The notes beneath the pieces were generated by a model, which worked only from the letters and a program-made list of their open reading frames with translations, had not been told where the DNA came from and did no database searches. A stretch of DNA of 64,000 bases from Halopseudomonas formosensis (GTDB lineage Bacteria > Pseudomonadota > Gammaproteobacteria > Pseudomonadales > Pseudomonadaceae), in assembly GCF_900115905.1 (NCBI RefSeq), contig NZ_FOYD01000001.1, forward strand, positions 372,001 to 436,000, in the 5' to 3' direction. The translations under genes were made by a program, and so were the position numbers. How positions within the stretch are numbered: the stretch's first letter is position 1; each line of letters begins with the position of its first letter. Positions 17,035-25,842 of this stretch are shown piece after piece.

Positions 17035-18087
17035 TTGCGCAAGATCATTCATATCGACTGCGACTGTTTCTACGCCTCCATCGAGATGCGGGATGACCCG
17101 CGACTGCGCAACCGGCCGCTGGCGGTGGGTGGTGATCCCGGCAAGCGCGGGGTGATCGCCACCTGCAATTACGAGGCCCGCGCCTACGGCGTGCGCTCGG
17201 CCATGGCCTCGGCCTACGCCAAGAAGCTCTGTCCTGATCTGCTGATCGTGCCCGGCCGCATGTCGGTCTACCGGGAAGTGTCAGAGGCGATCCAGGCGAT
17301 CTTTCACGATTACACCCCGCTGGTCCAGCCGCTGTCGCTGGACGAAGCCTATCTGGATGTCACCGACAGCGCCGCCTGCCGCGGCAGCGCCACGCTGATG
17401 GCCCGGGAAATCCGCGAGCGTGTTCGCCAGAGTCAGGGCATCACGGTTTCCGCCGGTGTGGCCCCGAACAAGTTCCTGGCCAAGATCGCCAGCGACTGGA
17501 ACAAGCCCGACGGGCTCAAGGTGATACTGCCGGAGGAGGTGGATGACTTTGTCAGGGCACTGCCGGTGGACCGCCTGCCGGGGGTCGGCAAGGTCACCGC
17601 CCGTCGTCTGCACAGCCTGGGGGTGGATACCTGTGAGGAACTGCGGGTCTGGCGTCGCCAGGACCTGTTGCGCGAGTTCGGCAGTTTCGGCGAGCGCCTC
17701 TGGGAGCTGGCCCGCGGCATTGATGACCGTCCGCTGGTGGTGGAGCGAGTGCGGCAGTCGGTGAGTGTGGAGCATACCTATGAGCAGGATCTGCCGGATC
17801 TGGCGGCCTGCATTGCCGCCTTGCCGTCCTTGCTGGAAAAACTGGCCCAGCGATTGGGCCGGCTGGAAGGCGACTACCGGGTGACCAAACCCTTCATCAA
17901 GCTCAAGTTTCAGGACTTTACCCAGACTACCCTGGAGCAGGCCGGCATGCCGGTGACCCCGGCGGGCTTCGAGGAACTGTGCAGCCAGGCCTATGCCCGG
18001 GGTGGGCGGCCGGTGCGGTTGATCGGTGTGGGTGTGCGCCTGGATAACGCGCACAGCCCGATCGGTGAGCAGTTGCCGTTGTTCTAG
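17035..18087 (+). CDS. dinB: DNA polymerase IV
   Basis: Y-family translesion polymerase, 350 residues, normal length. The palm carries catalytic acidic residues in HIDCDCFYASIEM near the N-terminus and in LSLDEAYLDVT. Thumb helix-hairpin-helix signs follow (LPGVGKVTARRLHSLGV), then the little-finger domain to LGVRL. The C-terminus ends in EQLPLF, a good match to the beta-clamp binding motif QLxLF. Start is taken as TTG 17035, giving MRKIIHID as in Pseudomonas homologues, with GCGGA about nine bases upstream; another TTG at 17029 is possible. Its end overlaps the stop codon of the convergent gene at 18084. Confidence 0.95.
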   Translation: MRKIIHIDCDCFYASIEMRDDPRLRNRPLAVGGDPGKRGVIATCNYEARAYGVRSAMASAYAKKLCPDLLIVPGRMSVYREVSEAIQAIFHDYTPLVQPLSLDEAYLDVTDSAACRGSATLMAREIRERVRQSQGITVSAGVAPNKFLAKIASDWNKPDGLKVILPEEVDDFVRALPVDRLPGVGKVTARRLHSLGVDTCEELRVWRRQDLLREFGSFGERLWELARGIDDRPLVVERVRQSVSVEHTYEQDLPDLAACIAALPSLLEKLAQRLGRLEGDYRVTKPFIKLKFQDFTQTTLEQAGMPVTPAGFEELCSQAYARGGRPVRLIGVGVRLDNAHSPIGEQLPLF

Positions 18088-18524
18088 GCCCGGGCAGCCT
18101 TGCTGCAGGCAGGGCACAGATGGTTGTCGCCCCGGGGCGTCCAGCCCAGCTGACTGATGCGCTGCACGGCCTTGGCGGTGCGTTGCTGCAGGTCGTCACT
18201 GTCTGCGGCGAGAAACTCGAAGGCCTGTTCCCTGCTGCACTGGTCGCACCGGATCGACCAGCCCAGCACCAGCTGACCGCGCAGATCCGGGCCGCTGGCG
18301 GTGGCGGTCCACTGGCCGGGCGGATTGATCAGATAGCGGATCTTGTTCACCTGCAGGGGCAGCGGCAGATCGCGGCTGCCCTTGACCGTGCAGATCAGCG
18401 TATCGCCCGGCTGGATGCCGCCGCCCTGACCGGTCACCTGATAGAGTCCGCCGGCCAGGGTCCGGCATTCGATCAGGGTATGTGAAGGGTTCAGCGCCGT
18501 GCGCCGGAAGTCATGTTCTGCCAT
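18084..18524 (-). CDS. conserved hypothetical protein with two CxxC pairs
   Basis: A 146-residue soluble protein of unknown function. The first 95 residues are beta-rich, and the C-terminal third holds CDQC and CPAC separated by about 40 residues, suggesting a single zinc-binding site. There is no signal peptide. A similar hypothetical protein is found next to dinB in P. aeruginosa, as far as I recall. The much longer open frame on this strand, extending to 19400, is discounted because it covers the dehydrogenase gene. The ATG at 18524 begins MAEHDFRRTALNPSH. It is convergent with dinB, with overlapping stop codons. Confidence 0.75.
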   Translation of the reverse strand: MAEHDFRRTALNPSHTLIECRTLAGGLYQVTGQGGGIQPGDTLICTVKGSRDLPLPLQVNKIRYLINPPGQWTATASGPDLRGQLVLGWSIRCDQCSREQAFEFLAADSDDLQQRTAKAVQRISQLGWTPRGDNHLCPACSKAARA

Positions 18525-18665
18525 GGGAGTATCCACCGGGGGGAAAGGCCACATGATAACACCGGTGCAGGTTGGCATATCACCACGCTCACTGATGGTC
18601 CGCCTCGCGGCGCTGGGCTTGTAGGATCTGACCAACAGCCAGACCAATACACCAGAGGACACACC

Positions 18666-19448
18666 ATGAGCGTAATGCAATTGTTCGACCTGACCGGCAA
18701 GGTTGCCCTGATCACCGGCGGCACCAAGGGATTGGGTCTGCAGATGGCCCAGGCACTGGGGGAGCAGGGCGCACGCATCTTCATGAACGCGCGCAAGGCT
18801 GACGAAGTGCAGCAGGTAGTGGCCGAGCTCAAGGCCCGTGGCATCGAAGCCGACGGCATCGCCTGCGACCTGAGCAAGCCCGAAGGCAACCCCATCACTA
18901 CCCTGGTGGATGCCGCCGAAGCCCGTTTCGGCACCATCGACATCCTGATCAACAATGCCGGCACCACCTGGGGCGAGCCGGCGGCCGAGCACAGCTATGC
19001 CGGCTGGCAGAAGGTGATGTACCTGAACGTGGACGCCTGCTTCCTGCTGGCCCAGGAAGTGGCCCGCCGCTTCATGATCCCCAGACGGTCGGGCAAGATC
19101 ATCAACATTGCCTCCATCGCCGGCCTCAAGGGCAACGGCCCGAATACCGGGGTGCATACTGCTGCCTACAACACCAGCAAGGCCGCAGCCATCAACCTGA
19201 CCCGTGCACTGGCTGGCGAGTGGGGTGCCTACAACATCAACGTCAATGCCATCTGCCCGGGCTACTTCCCGACCAAGCTGGCCAAGGGGCTGGACCACGT
19301 TGCCGAGTCCATCATCCAGGGCACCCCGATGGGGCGTGTCGGTGGCGAGGATGACATCAAGGGTGTGGCACTGCTGCTGGCCAGCGAGGCGTCCCGCCAT
19401 ATCAGCGGTCAGGCAATTGCCGTGGACGGAGGCTATTCTGCCGTCTGA
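18666..19448 (+). CDS. short-chain dehydrogenase/reductase
   Basis: A 260-residue classical SDR. The cofactor motif is TGGTKGLG near residue 17, then NNAG, and the catalytic Ser and Tyr-x-x-x-Lys as ASIAG and YNTSK. The C-terminal ending GQAIAVDGGYSAV is typical of the gluconate 5-dehydrogenase/FabG-like groups. It begins DLTGKVALITGG. The ATG has AGAGGA upstream. The substrate cannot be named. It stands alone between two opposite-strand genes. NADPH preference is not clear from the sequence. Confidence 0.9.
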   Translation: MSVMQLFDLTGKVALITGGTKGLGLQMAQALGEQGARIFMNARKADEVQQVVAELKARGIEADGIACDLSKPEGNPITTLVDAAEARFGTIDILINNAGTTWGEPAAEHSYAGWQKVMYLNVDACFLLAQEVARRFMIPRRSGKIINIASIAGLKGNGPNTGVHTAAYNTSKAAAINLTRALAGEWGAYNINVNAICPGYFPTKLAKGLDHVAESIIQGTPMGRVGGEDDIKGVALLLASEASRHISGQAIAVDGGYSAV

Positions 19449-19451
19449 TTC

Positions 19452-19892
19452 TCAGCCCAGTCCGTGGCGCAGCACCTCGGCCGTACGCAGCAGTGCGTCG
19501 CGGTGCTGCTGCTCCAGTTCGGCCATGTGGCGCTCGTGCTGCCGCCGCTCGGCCAGGGGCAGCTCCTTCCAGGCGGCGTGGGTCGGAATGTGCGCCGTGG
19601 CATTGTAGAGCGTTTCCAGTACCTCGATATCCAGATCGGCCGGTCGGGCGCCGCTGTAGTTGTCCAGCAGGACCTTGAGGCGGATGGCGCCCTCGATCGC
19701 CGGCAGCTGACCGTCAAGCAGGGCCTGGGCCAGGACCCGGATATCACCGGCCAGCCGCTGGTTGCGGGCCTGGAGTGACTCGGCCTGACGCTGGCGATTG
19801 CGCCATACCTGGTACCACAGCCAGGCGGCGTAGCCGGCGAGCAGGAAGATCAGCAAGAGTCCACTGAGGACCAGCCATTCGGTTGGCTGCAT
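19452..19892 (-). CDS. DUF2489-like membrane-anchored protein
   Basis: A 146-residue protein with one N-terminal membrane helix (about 7-28, LVLSGLLLIFLLAGYAAWLWY) and a helical cytoplasmic part with a coiled-coil tendency (RNRQRQAESLQARNQR). The segment VLAQALLDGQLPAIEGAIRLKVLLDNY and the later HIPTHAAWKELPLAERRQ match what I remember of DUF2489 proteins in Pseudomonas. Function is unknown. It is followed on the same strand by nothing of the same unit and preceded by the LEA-type lipoprotein gene 31 bases away, so the two may be cotranscribed. Confidence 0.7.
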   Translation of the reverse strand: MQPTEWLVLSGLLLIFLLAGYAAWLWYQVWRNRQRQAESLQARNQRLAGDIRVLAQALLDGQLPAIEGAIRLKVLLDNYSGARPADLDIEVLETLYNATAHIPTHAAWKELPLAERRQHERHMAELEQQHRDALLRTAEVLRHGLG

Positions 19893-19923
19893 GGTGGTTA
19901 TCCCTTCGGCCCGGTTCGGCGGG

Positions 19924-20406
19924 TCATCGTTTCAGGTTCAGGTCAGCGGGAGCCAGGGTACCCTGTTCGTCCAGCGTCAGGCGCCGGGCCCAGAACAGCC
20001 CGGTATTGATATGGCCGCTGATCCGGTAATCAACCGGCTGTTGGTGCTCGACCATGTCCAGCAGACCACCCAGATGACGCCACAGATTGGATCTCACCGT
20101 CAGATCGAAGTACTCCGACCCGTAGGCCGGTACCGTGAAATGCCGGTCCGCCACGCCGGTGGCCAGCCGCATGCCGTTCAGATACACCTGATACTGCATG
20201 CCGCGAACCGGCAGACTGCGGTCATTGGGGTTGTCCACCCGCATGCGCAGGCGGAAGGACTGTTCCCAGAGATTGGCCTTGAGCATTTCCACGTTGGCCA
20301 GGGTCACCTCCGGCTCGCTGTAGGACCGGCTGAACATGGCACAGCCCTGCAGGCTGAACAGCCCCAGCAGCATCAGCAGTGTCAGTCCAGTCGAGCGCAG
20401 CATCAT
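19924..20406 (-). CDS. LEA type 2 family lipoprotein
   Basis: A 160-residue predicted lipoprotein. The signal peptide ends in the lipobox LQGC, with the lipidated Cys at about residue 22. The mature part has the WHy/LEA-14 pattern (LRMRVDNPNDRSLPVRGMQYQVYLNG, then FTVPAYGSEYFDLTV). Such proteins are beta-sandwich and of unclear function in bacteria; a stress role is often suggested. The double ATG start at 20406/20403 has a strong GGAGG seven bases upstream. It is probably the first gene of a pair with the DUF2489-like gene. Confidence 0.8.
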   Translation of the reverse strand: MMLRSTGLTLLMLLGLFSLQGCAMFSRSYSEPEVTLANVEMLKANLWEQSFRLRMRVDNPNDRSLPVRGMQYQVYLNGMRLATGVADRHFTVPAYGSEYFDLTVRSNLWRHLGGLLDMVEHQQPVDYRISGHINTGLFWARRLTLDEQGTLAPADLNLKR

Positions 20407-20539
20407 GGCGATCCCTCCTTGCAGGAACTGCCCCGTGAGTGGACGGAGTTGTCGCTCACCGGCAGCCTGTCCATACTAGGTTCAGTTGAGTTGAAACGGC
20501 AACCGAACCTAGCACCGATTTGAGACAAGGGAGTGAAAA

Positions 20540-21109
20540 ATGGCAGCGTTCGAGGTGGTTTTCCGCGGGCAGGTGCGCCCGGGAGTGGATATCGAGCAGG
20601 CCAGGAGCCGCATCGGGCAGTTGTTCCAGGTTGGTGAGCGGCAGCTTGAGGTGCTGTTCTCCGGCCGCCGGATAGTCATCAAGCAGGGGCTGGACGAGGC
20701 CGGTGCGCAGAAGTACCGCGACGCCATCGAGCGGGCCGGTGCGCTCTGCGAGATAGTGCCGATGGTCGATGAGCCGGTGTCTGCGCCTGCGTCTGAACCC
20801 GCATCCGCACCCGCGCCTACACCCGCGCCCGAGCCGGCCCGCCCAGCGGCACCCGCCGCCGCGGCGATTCAGCCGAGGGACGAGTACATGGCGGCCTTCC
20901 GCGATGTTCAGGCGCCGGACCTGCCCATCGCCCCGCTGGGCGCGGACATGCAGGACAGTTACAGCGAATTCACGCCGCTGGATATCGATCTGTCAGCCTT
21001 TTCGCTGGCGCCTGTCGGCAGCGATATGGGGCAGCTCCCCCGCAGCCCCGCCGGGCCAATTCCCGATACCAGTCATCTGCATCTGGCCGACGAGGGCAAT
21101 AACGGCTAG
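20540..21109 (+). CDS. conserved hypothetical protein with Pro/Ala linker
   Basis: A 189-residue protein without recognised function. Residues 1-75 form a compact domain (FEVVFRGQVRPGVDIEQA, LFSGRRIVIKQGLDEAGAQKYRDAIERAGA) of a type that I have seen at the N-terminus of Pseudomonas proteins of unknown function. Residues 80-115 are a low-complexity Pro/Ala/Glu linker of repeating [12 protein letters not shown] character. The C-terminal 70 residues are acidic with the repeated idea of A-P-L/V-G-A/S-D-M (IAPLGADM, LAPVGSDM). No membrane segment or signal is present. The ATG at 20540 is preceded by AGGGAGTGAAAA, a good ribosome site. It is convergent with the YchJ gene. Confidence 0.7.
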   Translation: MAAFEVVFRGQVRPGVDIEQARSRIGQLFQVGERQLEVLFSGRRIVIKQGLDEAGAQKYRDAIERAGALCEIVPMVDEPVSAPASEPASAPAPTPAPEPARPAAPAAAAIQPRDEYMAAFRDVQAPDLPIAPLGADMQDSYSEFTPLDIDLSAFSLAPVGSDMGQLPRSPAGPIPDTSHLHLADEGNNG

Positions 21110-21115
21110 GGGCTG

Positions 21116-21595
21116 TCAGTACCGGCAGCACTGCTTGAACTTGCGTCCCGAGCCGCAGGGGCAGGGATCGTTGCGACCGACGCTGAGCGGGTGATTGGGA
21201 TCGATGAAGTACCAGCGCCCGTCCAGTTGGCAGAACTCCGAGCGTTCCAGGTGACTGTGACGGGTGCCGTCCGGGTCCGCCCAACGGGCCACGAAGCTGA
21301 CCCGGGCGCGGCTGGCGGTGTCGCCATCGGGGGCATCCTCGGTCACTTCCAGCCCCAGCCATTCGCTTTCCCGGCTCCACTGCTCCATGGCCTGCCGGTC
21401 GAGCAGTGCCTGCTGCGCGGGCAGCGTGGTCTGCACCAGATAGTCGATCAGTCCCAGCACGTAAGCGCTGTAGCGTGAGCGCATGAGGCGCCCGGCGCCG
21501 GCGGCGCGGCGACCCTGGTGCAGGGGCTGGCAGCAGTCGGCATAGGGGCGACCGTCTCCGCAGGGACAGGGCATGTCGGGCTGTGATGCAAGCAT
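21116..21595 (-). CDS. YchJ/UPF0225 family SEC-C motif protein
   Basis: A 159-residue soluble protein with a zinc-binding SEC-C motif at each end: [17 protein letters not shown] at about 8-24 and [15 protein letters not shown] at the C-terminus. The central part has an NTF2-like fold sequence ([20 protein letters not shown], then [21 protein letters not shown]). This architecture matches E. coli YchJ, whose function is unknown. SEC-C motifs often contact zinc and ribosomal or SecB-type partners. It is divergent from dinG. Confidence 0.9.
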   Translation of the reverse strand: MLASQPDMPCPCGDGRPYADCCQPLHQGRRAAGAGRLMRSRYSAYVLGLIDYLVQTTLPAQQALLDRQAMEQWSRESEWLGLEVTEDAPDGDTASRARVSFVARWADPDGTRHSHLERSEFCQLDGRWYFIDPNHPLSVGRNDPCPCGSGRKFKQCCRY

Positions 21596-21664
21596 GGTAT
21601 TTGCCTTGAGGTCTGAACAGAGGTGGGTGAGATGGTATCATCCCTGTTCTGCCCCGGAGACCGC

Positions 21665-23797
21665 ATGCTCAACGATGACCTCAAGGCCCAGATCCAGACG
21701 GCCTACCGTACCTTCCTCGAAAACAAGTCGCTGAAGCCGCGTTACGGCCAGCGATTGATGATCGCCGAGGTGGCCAAGCTGTTCGGTGGAGTGAGCCTGG
21801 ACGAGGAAGGCCATCGGGATGGAGAGGCGGCGGTTGCCCTGGTCGAGGCCGGCACCGGGACCGGCAAGACGGTCGCCTATTGCCTGGCCGGCATTCCCAT
21901 AGCCAGGCATCTGGGCAAGCCGCTGGTGATCTCCACCGCCACCGTGGCCCTGCAGGAGCAGATAGTGCTCAAGGACCTGCCGGATATTCAGCGCAATGCG
22001 GGCCTGGATTTCCAGTTCTCCCTGGCCAAGGGGCGCGGACGCTATGTGTGTCTGTCCAAACTGGACCAGCTGCTGCAGGACAACCAGGCGCTGGCCAGCC
22101 AGCAGCAGGGCTTTGCCGAAGAGGGCTTTCGCATCGATGTGGATGCGGCGGGCCTGAAGCTCTACACCCGCATGGTCGAGGCGCTGGCCAGCAACAAGTG
22201 GGACGGCGAGCGCGATTCCTGGCCCGAGGCGCTGGAGGATCAGGACTGGTCGCGGCTGACTACCGATCATATCCAGTGCACCAACCGCCGCTGCGGTCAC
22301 TTCAACCAGTGCGTGTTCTACAAGGCCCGCGAGGGCATCCAGAAGATCGATGTCATAGTCACCAACCACGACCTGGTGCTGGCCGATCTGGCCCTGGGCG
22401 GCGGGGCCATACTGCCCGACCCGCGGGACTGCCTGTACGTGTTCGATGAGGGGCATCACCTGCCGGACAAGGCGATCAGCCATTTCGCCCACCATACCCG
22501 CATGGGCGCCACTGCCGACTGGCTCGATCAGCTGGACAAGAACCTGACCAAGCTGCTGGCCCAGCACCCGCTGCCCGGGGATTTCGGTCGTCTGCTGGAG
22601 CAGGTGCCCCAGCAGGCCCGGGAACTGAGGCCGCATCAGCAGTTCATGGCCCAGGCCCTGGGCGAGGTCGCGGACTTTGCCAGTGCCGAGGACGGCAGCG
22701 GCCAGATCCGGCCGCAGTATCGCTTCGAGCATGGGGTGGTGCCAGAGCAGCTGCGTGAGATGTCGGTGGAACTCAAGGGCGGCTTCGGGCGCATCAGCGA
22801 CCTGCTGCAGCGGCTGGTCGATCTGCTCAAGGACGCGATGGATGGCGAGGTCAGTGGCGTGCACCAGACCCAGGCCGAGGAATGGTATCCGCTGTTCGGC
22901 GCACTGCAGGCCCGGGCCGAGGCCAACTGGACCCTGTGGACCCAGTTCAGTCTGGTCGACCCCGAGGACAAGCCGCCGACCGCTCGCTGGATGACCCTGA
23001 CCGAGCAGGGTGATCTGGAGGTGCATGTCAGCCCCATACTGGCGGCCGACACCCTGCGTCAGTACCTGTGGCACACGGCCTTTGCCGCCCTGGTCACGTC
23101 CGCCACCATCACCGCCCTGGGCCGCTTCGACCGTTTCATCCACCGCGCCGGTCTGCCGCGCAGCGCGGTGTGCACCCTGGCACCCAGTCCGTTCCGCTAT
23201 GCCGAGAGTGGCGTGTTGCGGGTACCCGACTATGGTGCAGATCCGCGGGACAACACCGCCCACAGCGCTGCCATCATCGAGCATCTGCCGGACATCCTGC
23301 GTGACGAGCCGGGCAGCCTGGTGCTGTTCTCCTCGCGCCGGCAGATGCTCGAGGTGTACGCCGGTCTGCCGGCGGATTTTCGCGAGCGCATACTGGTGCA
23401 GGGCGACCTGTCCAAGCAGGAACTGATCCGCCAGCACCGCGCGCGGGTGGACAAGGGCCAGCAGAGCGTGATCTTCGGTCTGGCCAGCTTTGCCGAAGGG
23501 GTGGACCTGCCGGGCAAGTACTGCGAACACGTGGTGATTGCCAAGATCCCCTTCGCCGTGCCGGATGATCCGGTGGAGGCGGCGCTGTCGGAGTGGATAG
23601 AGCGCAACGGTGGCAACCCCTTCATGGAGATTGCAGTACCGGATGCCTGCCTGCGCCTGGTCCAGGCCTGCGGCCGGCTGCTGCGAACCGAGCAGGACAC
23701 CGGCATCATTACCCTGCTGGATCGGCGGCTGGTGACCCAGCGCTATGGCAAGGCTATCCTTGCCGCGCTGCCGCCGTTTCGGCGGGAAATCGAGTAG
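21665..23797 (+). CDS. dinG: ATP-dependent DNA helicase DinG
   Basis: A 710-residue superfamily 2 (XPD-like) 5'-3' helicase that resolves R-loops and unusual DNA structures. Walker A is EAGTGTGKT at 61-69. The iron-sulfur cysteines appear in GRYVCLSK and CTNRRCGHFNQC, the DEAH-type box as VFDEGHHLP, motif III-like VTSATITALG, and the C-terminal helicase motifs as FGLASFAEGVDLPG and VQACGRLLRTEQD. The ATG at 21665 (MLNDDLKAQIQTAYR) has CGGAGA upstream; an in-frame ATG at 21623 would add 14 residues. It is followed by a REP-type element and then a serine hydrolase gene. Confidence 0.95.
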   Translation: MLNDDLKAQIQTAYRTFLENKSLKPRYGQRLMIAEVAKLFGGVSLDEEGHRDGEAAVALVEAGTGTGKTVAYCLAGIPIARHLGKPLVISTATVALQEQIVLKDLPDIQRNAGLDFQFSLAKGRGRYVCLSKLDQLLQDNQALASQQQGFAEEGFRIDVDAAGLKLYTRMVEALASNKWDGERDSWPEALEDQDWSRLTTDHIQCTNRRCGHFNQCVFYKAREGIQKIDVIVTNHDLVLADLALGGGAILPDPRDCLYVFDEGHHLPDKAISHFAHHTRMGATADWLDQLDKNLTKLLAQHPLPGDFGRLLEQVPQQARELRPHQQFMAQALGEVADFASAEDGSGQIRPQYRFEHGVVPEQLREMSVELKGGFGRISDLLQRLVDLLKDAMDGEVSGVHQTQAEEWYPLFGALQARAEANWTLWTQFSLVDPEDKPPTARWMTLTEQGDLEVHVSPILAADTLRQYLWHTAFAALVTSATITALGRFDRFIHRAGLPRSAVCTLAPSPFRYAESGVLRVPDYGADPRDNTAHSAAIIEHLPDILRDEPGSLVLFSSRRQMLEVYAGLPADFRERILVQGDLSKQELIRQHRARVDKGQQSVIFGLASFAEGVDLPGKYCEHVVIAKIPFAVPDDPVEAALSEWIERNGGNPFMEIAVPDACLRLVQACGRLLRTEQDTGIITLLDRRLVTQRYGKAILAALPPFRREIE

Positions 23798-23803
23798 AAG
23801 GCT

Positions 23804-23877
23804 ATTCCCCCCGGGGCGCGGCTCCTGCAGTTGCAGGCGCCAGCTGGGCTGTAGGAGCGCCGCCCCTGGCGCGAATA
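23804..23877. repeat. REP-type inverted pair
   Basis: Two copies of a Pseudomonas-type REP core face each other. The right copy begins TGTAGGAGCGCCGCCCCTGG (23850) and ends in CGCGAAT. The left copy (23804-23830), read in reverse, begins CTGCAGGAGCCGCGCCCCGG. Together they can fold into a long hairpin between dinG and the downstream hydrolase gene, where such elements often stabilise or end the upstream mRNA. Confidence 0.7.
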
Positions 23878-23943
23878 CCCGCATCACCGGACCCGGACCG
23901 GAACAACCCAGGCCAACCCATTAATCGGACAAGAACCAATAAG

Positions 23944-25116
23944 ATGACCCAGATACAAGGCTATTTCGACCCCCGCTTCGAAACCGTGCGTGAACTCTTT
24001 GCCCAGCAGCAGCGCGACCCGCAGGCCCGTGGGGCGGCGCTGTGCGTGACCGTGGGGGATACCACTGTGCTGGATATCTGGGCCGGGGTGATGGACAAGG
24101 ACAACAGCCGGGTCTGGGAACAGGACACCCTGGTCAACGTCTTCTCCTGTACCAAGCCGCTGGGTGCGGTGGCCCTGCTGCAGCAGGTAGAGGCCGGTCG
24201 TATCACGCTGGATCAGCCGGTGGCGGACATCTGGCCGGAGTTTGCCCAGGCCGGCAAGCAGCAGGTCACCCTGCGTCAGCTGCTCAGTCATCGCTCCGGG
24301 GTTTCCGCCATCAGCGAGCCGATGGCGCCGGAACAGCTGTTCGACTGGCAGGCCATGACCGCCGCCATTGCAGCCCAGGAACCCTGGTGGGAGCCCGGCA
24401 GCCGGCATGGCTATGCGCCCCTGACCTATGCCTGGCTGCTGGGTGAACCCCTGCGCCGGCTGAGCGGACAGATGCCGGGAGATTACCTGCGTGAACGGCT
24501 GTTTCTGCCTTTGGGCATGGACTTCCATGTCGGCGTCCCCGACGCGGATCTGCCGCGTATCGCGCACCTGTCGCGGCTGCGCAATCAGTCCGGGGACGAG
24601 TACGCCCGCGCCCTGTTCGCCGCCATGGGCAATGCCGCAGGCCTGCAGTGGAAGGCCTTCGCCAACCCCAGCAGCCTGCAGACCAGTACCAACAAGCGGG
24701 AATGGCAGCAGGCGCAGATCCTGGCCGCCAACGGCACCGGTAATGCCCGTTCCCTGGCGCGTTTCTGGCAAGCGCTGGCCCACGACGGGCAGCTCGGGGA
24801 TGTCCGCCTGCTGGACAGCGAACTGGTGCAACTGATGCGCCGTGAGCACAGTGCCGGGGACGATCTGACGCTGCTGTGTCCGACCCGCTTCGGCCTGGGC
24901 GTGATGCTCGAGCAGGACTGGCAGGGGGGCAGCTTCGGCATGGGCGCCAATGCCTTCGGTCATCCGGGTGCCGGTGGTTCGCTGGGCTTTGCCGACCCGG
25001 ACGCCAAGGTCGGTTTCGGCTATGTGACCAATACCATGGGGCCCTATGTGCTCACCGACCCCCGGGCGGGCGAGCTCAGCCGCGAGGTCTACCGTTGCCT
25101 GCGCGAGTTCTGTTGA
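23944..25116 (+). CDS. serine hydrolase, beta-lactamase class C/EstB-like
   Basis: A 390-residue protein of the beta-lactamase-related esterase family. The nucleophile motif SxxK is SCTK at 68-71. The region [21 protein letters not shown] holds the Tyr-x-x motif area, and a [14 protein letters not shown] segment stands where beta-lactamases have the K/H-T-G-like motif. No signal peptide is seen, which argues for a cytoplasmic esterase rather than a periplasmic beta-lactamase. The start [13 protein letters not shown] is typical of this esterase group. The ribosome site is weak (AAGAACC). Substrate unknown. Confidence 0.88.
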   Translation: MTQIQGYFDPRFETVRELFAQQQRDPQARGAALCVTVGDTTVLDIWAGVMDKDNSRVWEQDTLVNVFSCTKPLGAVALLQQVEAGRITLDQPVADIWPEFAQAGKQQVTLRQLLSHRSGVSAISEPMAPEQLFDWQAMTAAIAAQEPWWEPGSRHGYAPLTYAWLLGEPLRRLSGQMPGDYLRERLFLPLGMDFHVGVPDADLPRIAHLSRLRNQSGDEYARALFAAMGNAAGLQWKAFANPSSLQTSTNKREWQQAQILAANGTGNARSLARFWQALAHDGQLGDVRLLDSELVQLMRREHSAGDDLTLLCPTRFGLGVMLEQDWQGGSFGMGANAFGHPGAGGSLGFADPDAKVGFGYVTNTMGPYVLTDPRAGELSREVYRCLREFC

Positions 25117-25184
25117 GCAGCGTCAATGGCGTCCGCAGGCAGATATGCCAGAATCAGCAGCATGATCTTTCAGGAAGTTCGCCC

Positions 25185-25826
25185 GTGAAATACAGCATTG
25201 CCGATATGCGCCGCAACTACACCCGTTATGGACTGGTGGAGGAGCAGGCCCCCGATGATCCCTTCAGTCTGTTCGGCCTCTGGTTCAGCCAGGCGGTGGA
25301 AGTGGAGTCCACCGAACCCAATGCGATGATGCTGGCCAGCGTTGACGGCGACGGTCAGCCCCATCTGCGCACCCTGCTGCTCAAGGGGTTCGACGAGCGG
25401 GGCTTCGTGTTCTTCACCAACTACCAGAGCGCAAAGGCGGGGCAGCTACTGGCCAACCCGAGGGCGGCAATGACCTTCTGGTGGCACGACCTCGAGCGCC
25501 AGGTGCGCATCGAAGGCCAGGTGGAGAAGGTCAGCGCCGAGGAATCCGACCAGTACTTCCACAGCCGCCCTCTGGGCAGTCGGCTGGGCGCCTGGACCTC
25601 ACCCCAGAGCCAGGTGATCAGCGGCCGCGAAGAGCTCGAACGGCGTCTGGCCGAGGTCGAAGCGCGGTTTGCCGATACCGAACCGGAGCGTCCACCGCAC
25701 TGGGGCGGCTTCCGTCTGGTGCCGCAGATGATCGAATTCTGGCAGGGCCGGCCGAGCCGGCTGCATGACCGGCTGCGTTATCGCCGGGTCGAGGATGCCT
25801 GGGTGCGCGAACGCCTGGCCCCGTGA
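25185..25826 (+). CDS. pdxH: pyridoxamine 5'-phosphate oxidase
   Basis: FMN-dependent oxidase forming pyridoxal 5'-phosphate from the pyridoxine or pyridoxamine phosphates; last step of vitamin B6 salvage and synthesis. 213 residues, normal length. Visible motifs are [10 protein letters not shown]-like start ([13 protein letters not shown]), [22 protein letters not shown] (FMN binding), [12 protein letters not shown], the [15 protein letters not shown] loop, and the C-terminal [18 protein letters not shown] followed by the terminal WVRERLAP. Start is GTG 25185 with AGGA nine bases upstream; no ATG fits. It is 68 bases after the serine hydrolase gene. Confidence 0.96.
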   Translation: MKYSIADMRRNYTRYGLVEEQAPDDPFSLFGLWFSQAVEVESTEPNAMMLASVDGDGQPHLRTLLLKGFDERGFVFFTNYQSAKAGQLLANPRAAMTFWWHDLERQVRIEGQVEKVSAEESDQYFHSRPLGSRLGAWTSPQSQVISGREELERRLAEVEARFADTEPERPPHWGGFRLVPQMIEFWQGRPSRLHDRLRYRRVEDAWVRERLAP

Positions 25827-25842
25827 GGGGCGCGCCGGCGTA

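Noticed and set aside
18525-19400. N-terminal extension of the minus-strand hypothetical gene
   Set aside because: It runs opposite the well-supported SDR gene; the real start is the ATG at 18524.
21638-23887. 749-residue open frame on the minus strand
   Set aside because: Opposite dinG, which has all its helicase motifs; the composition is that of an antisense shadow.
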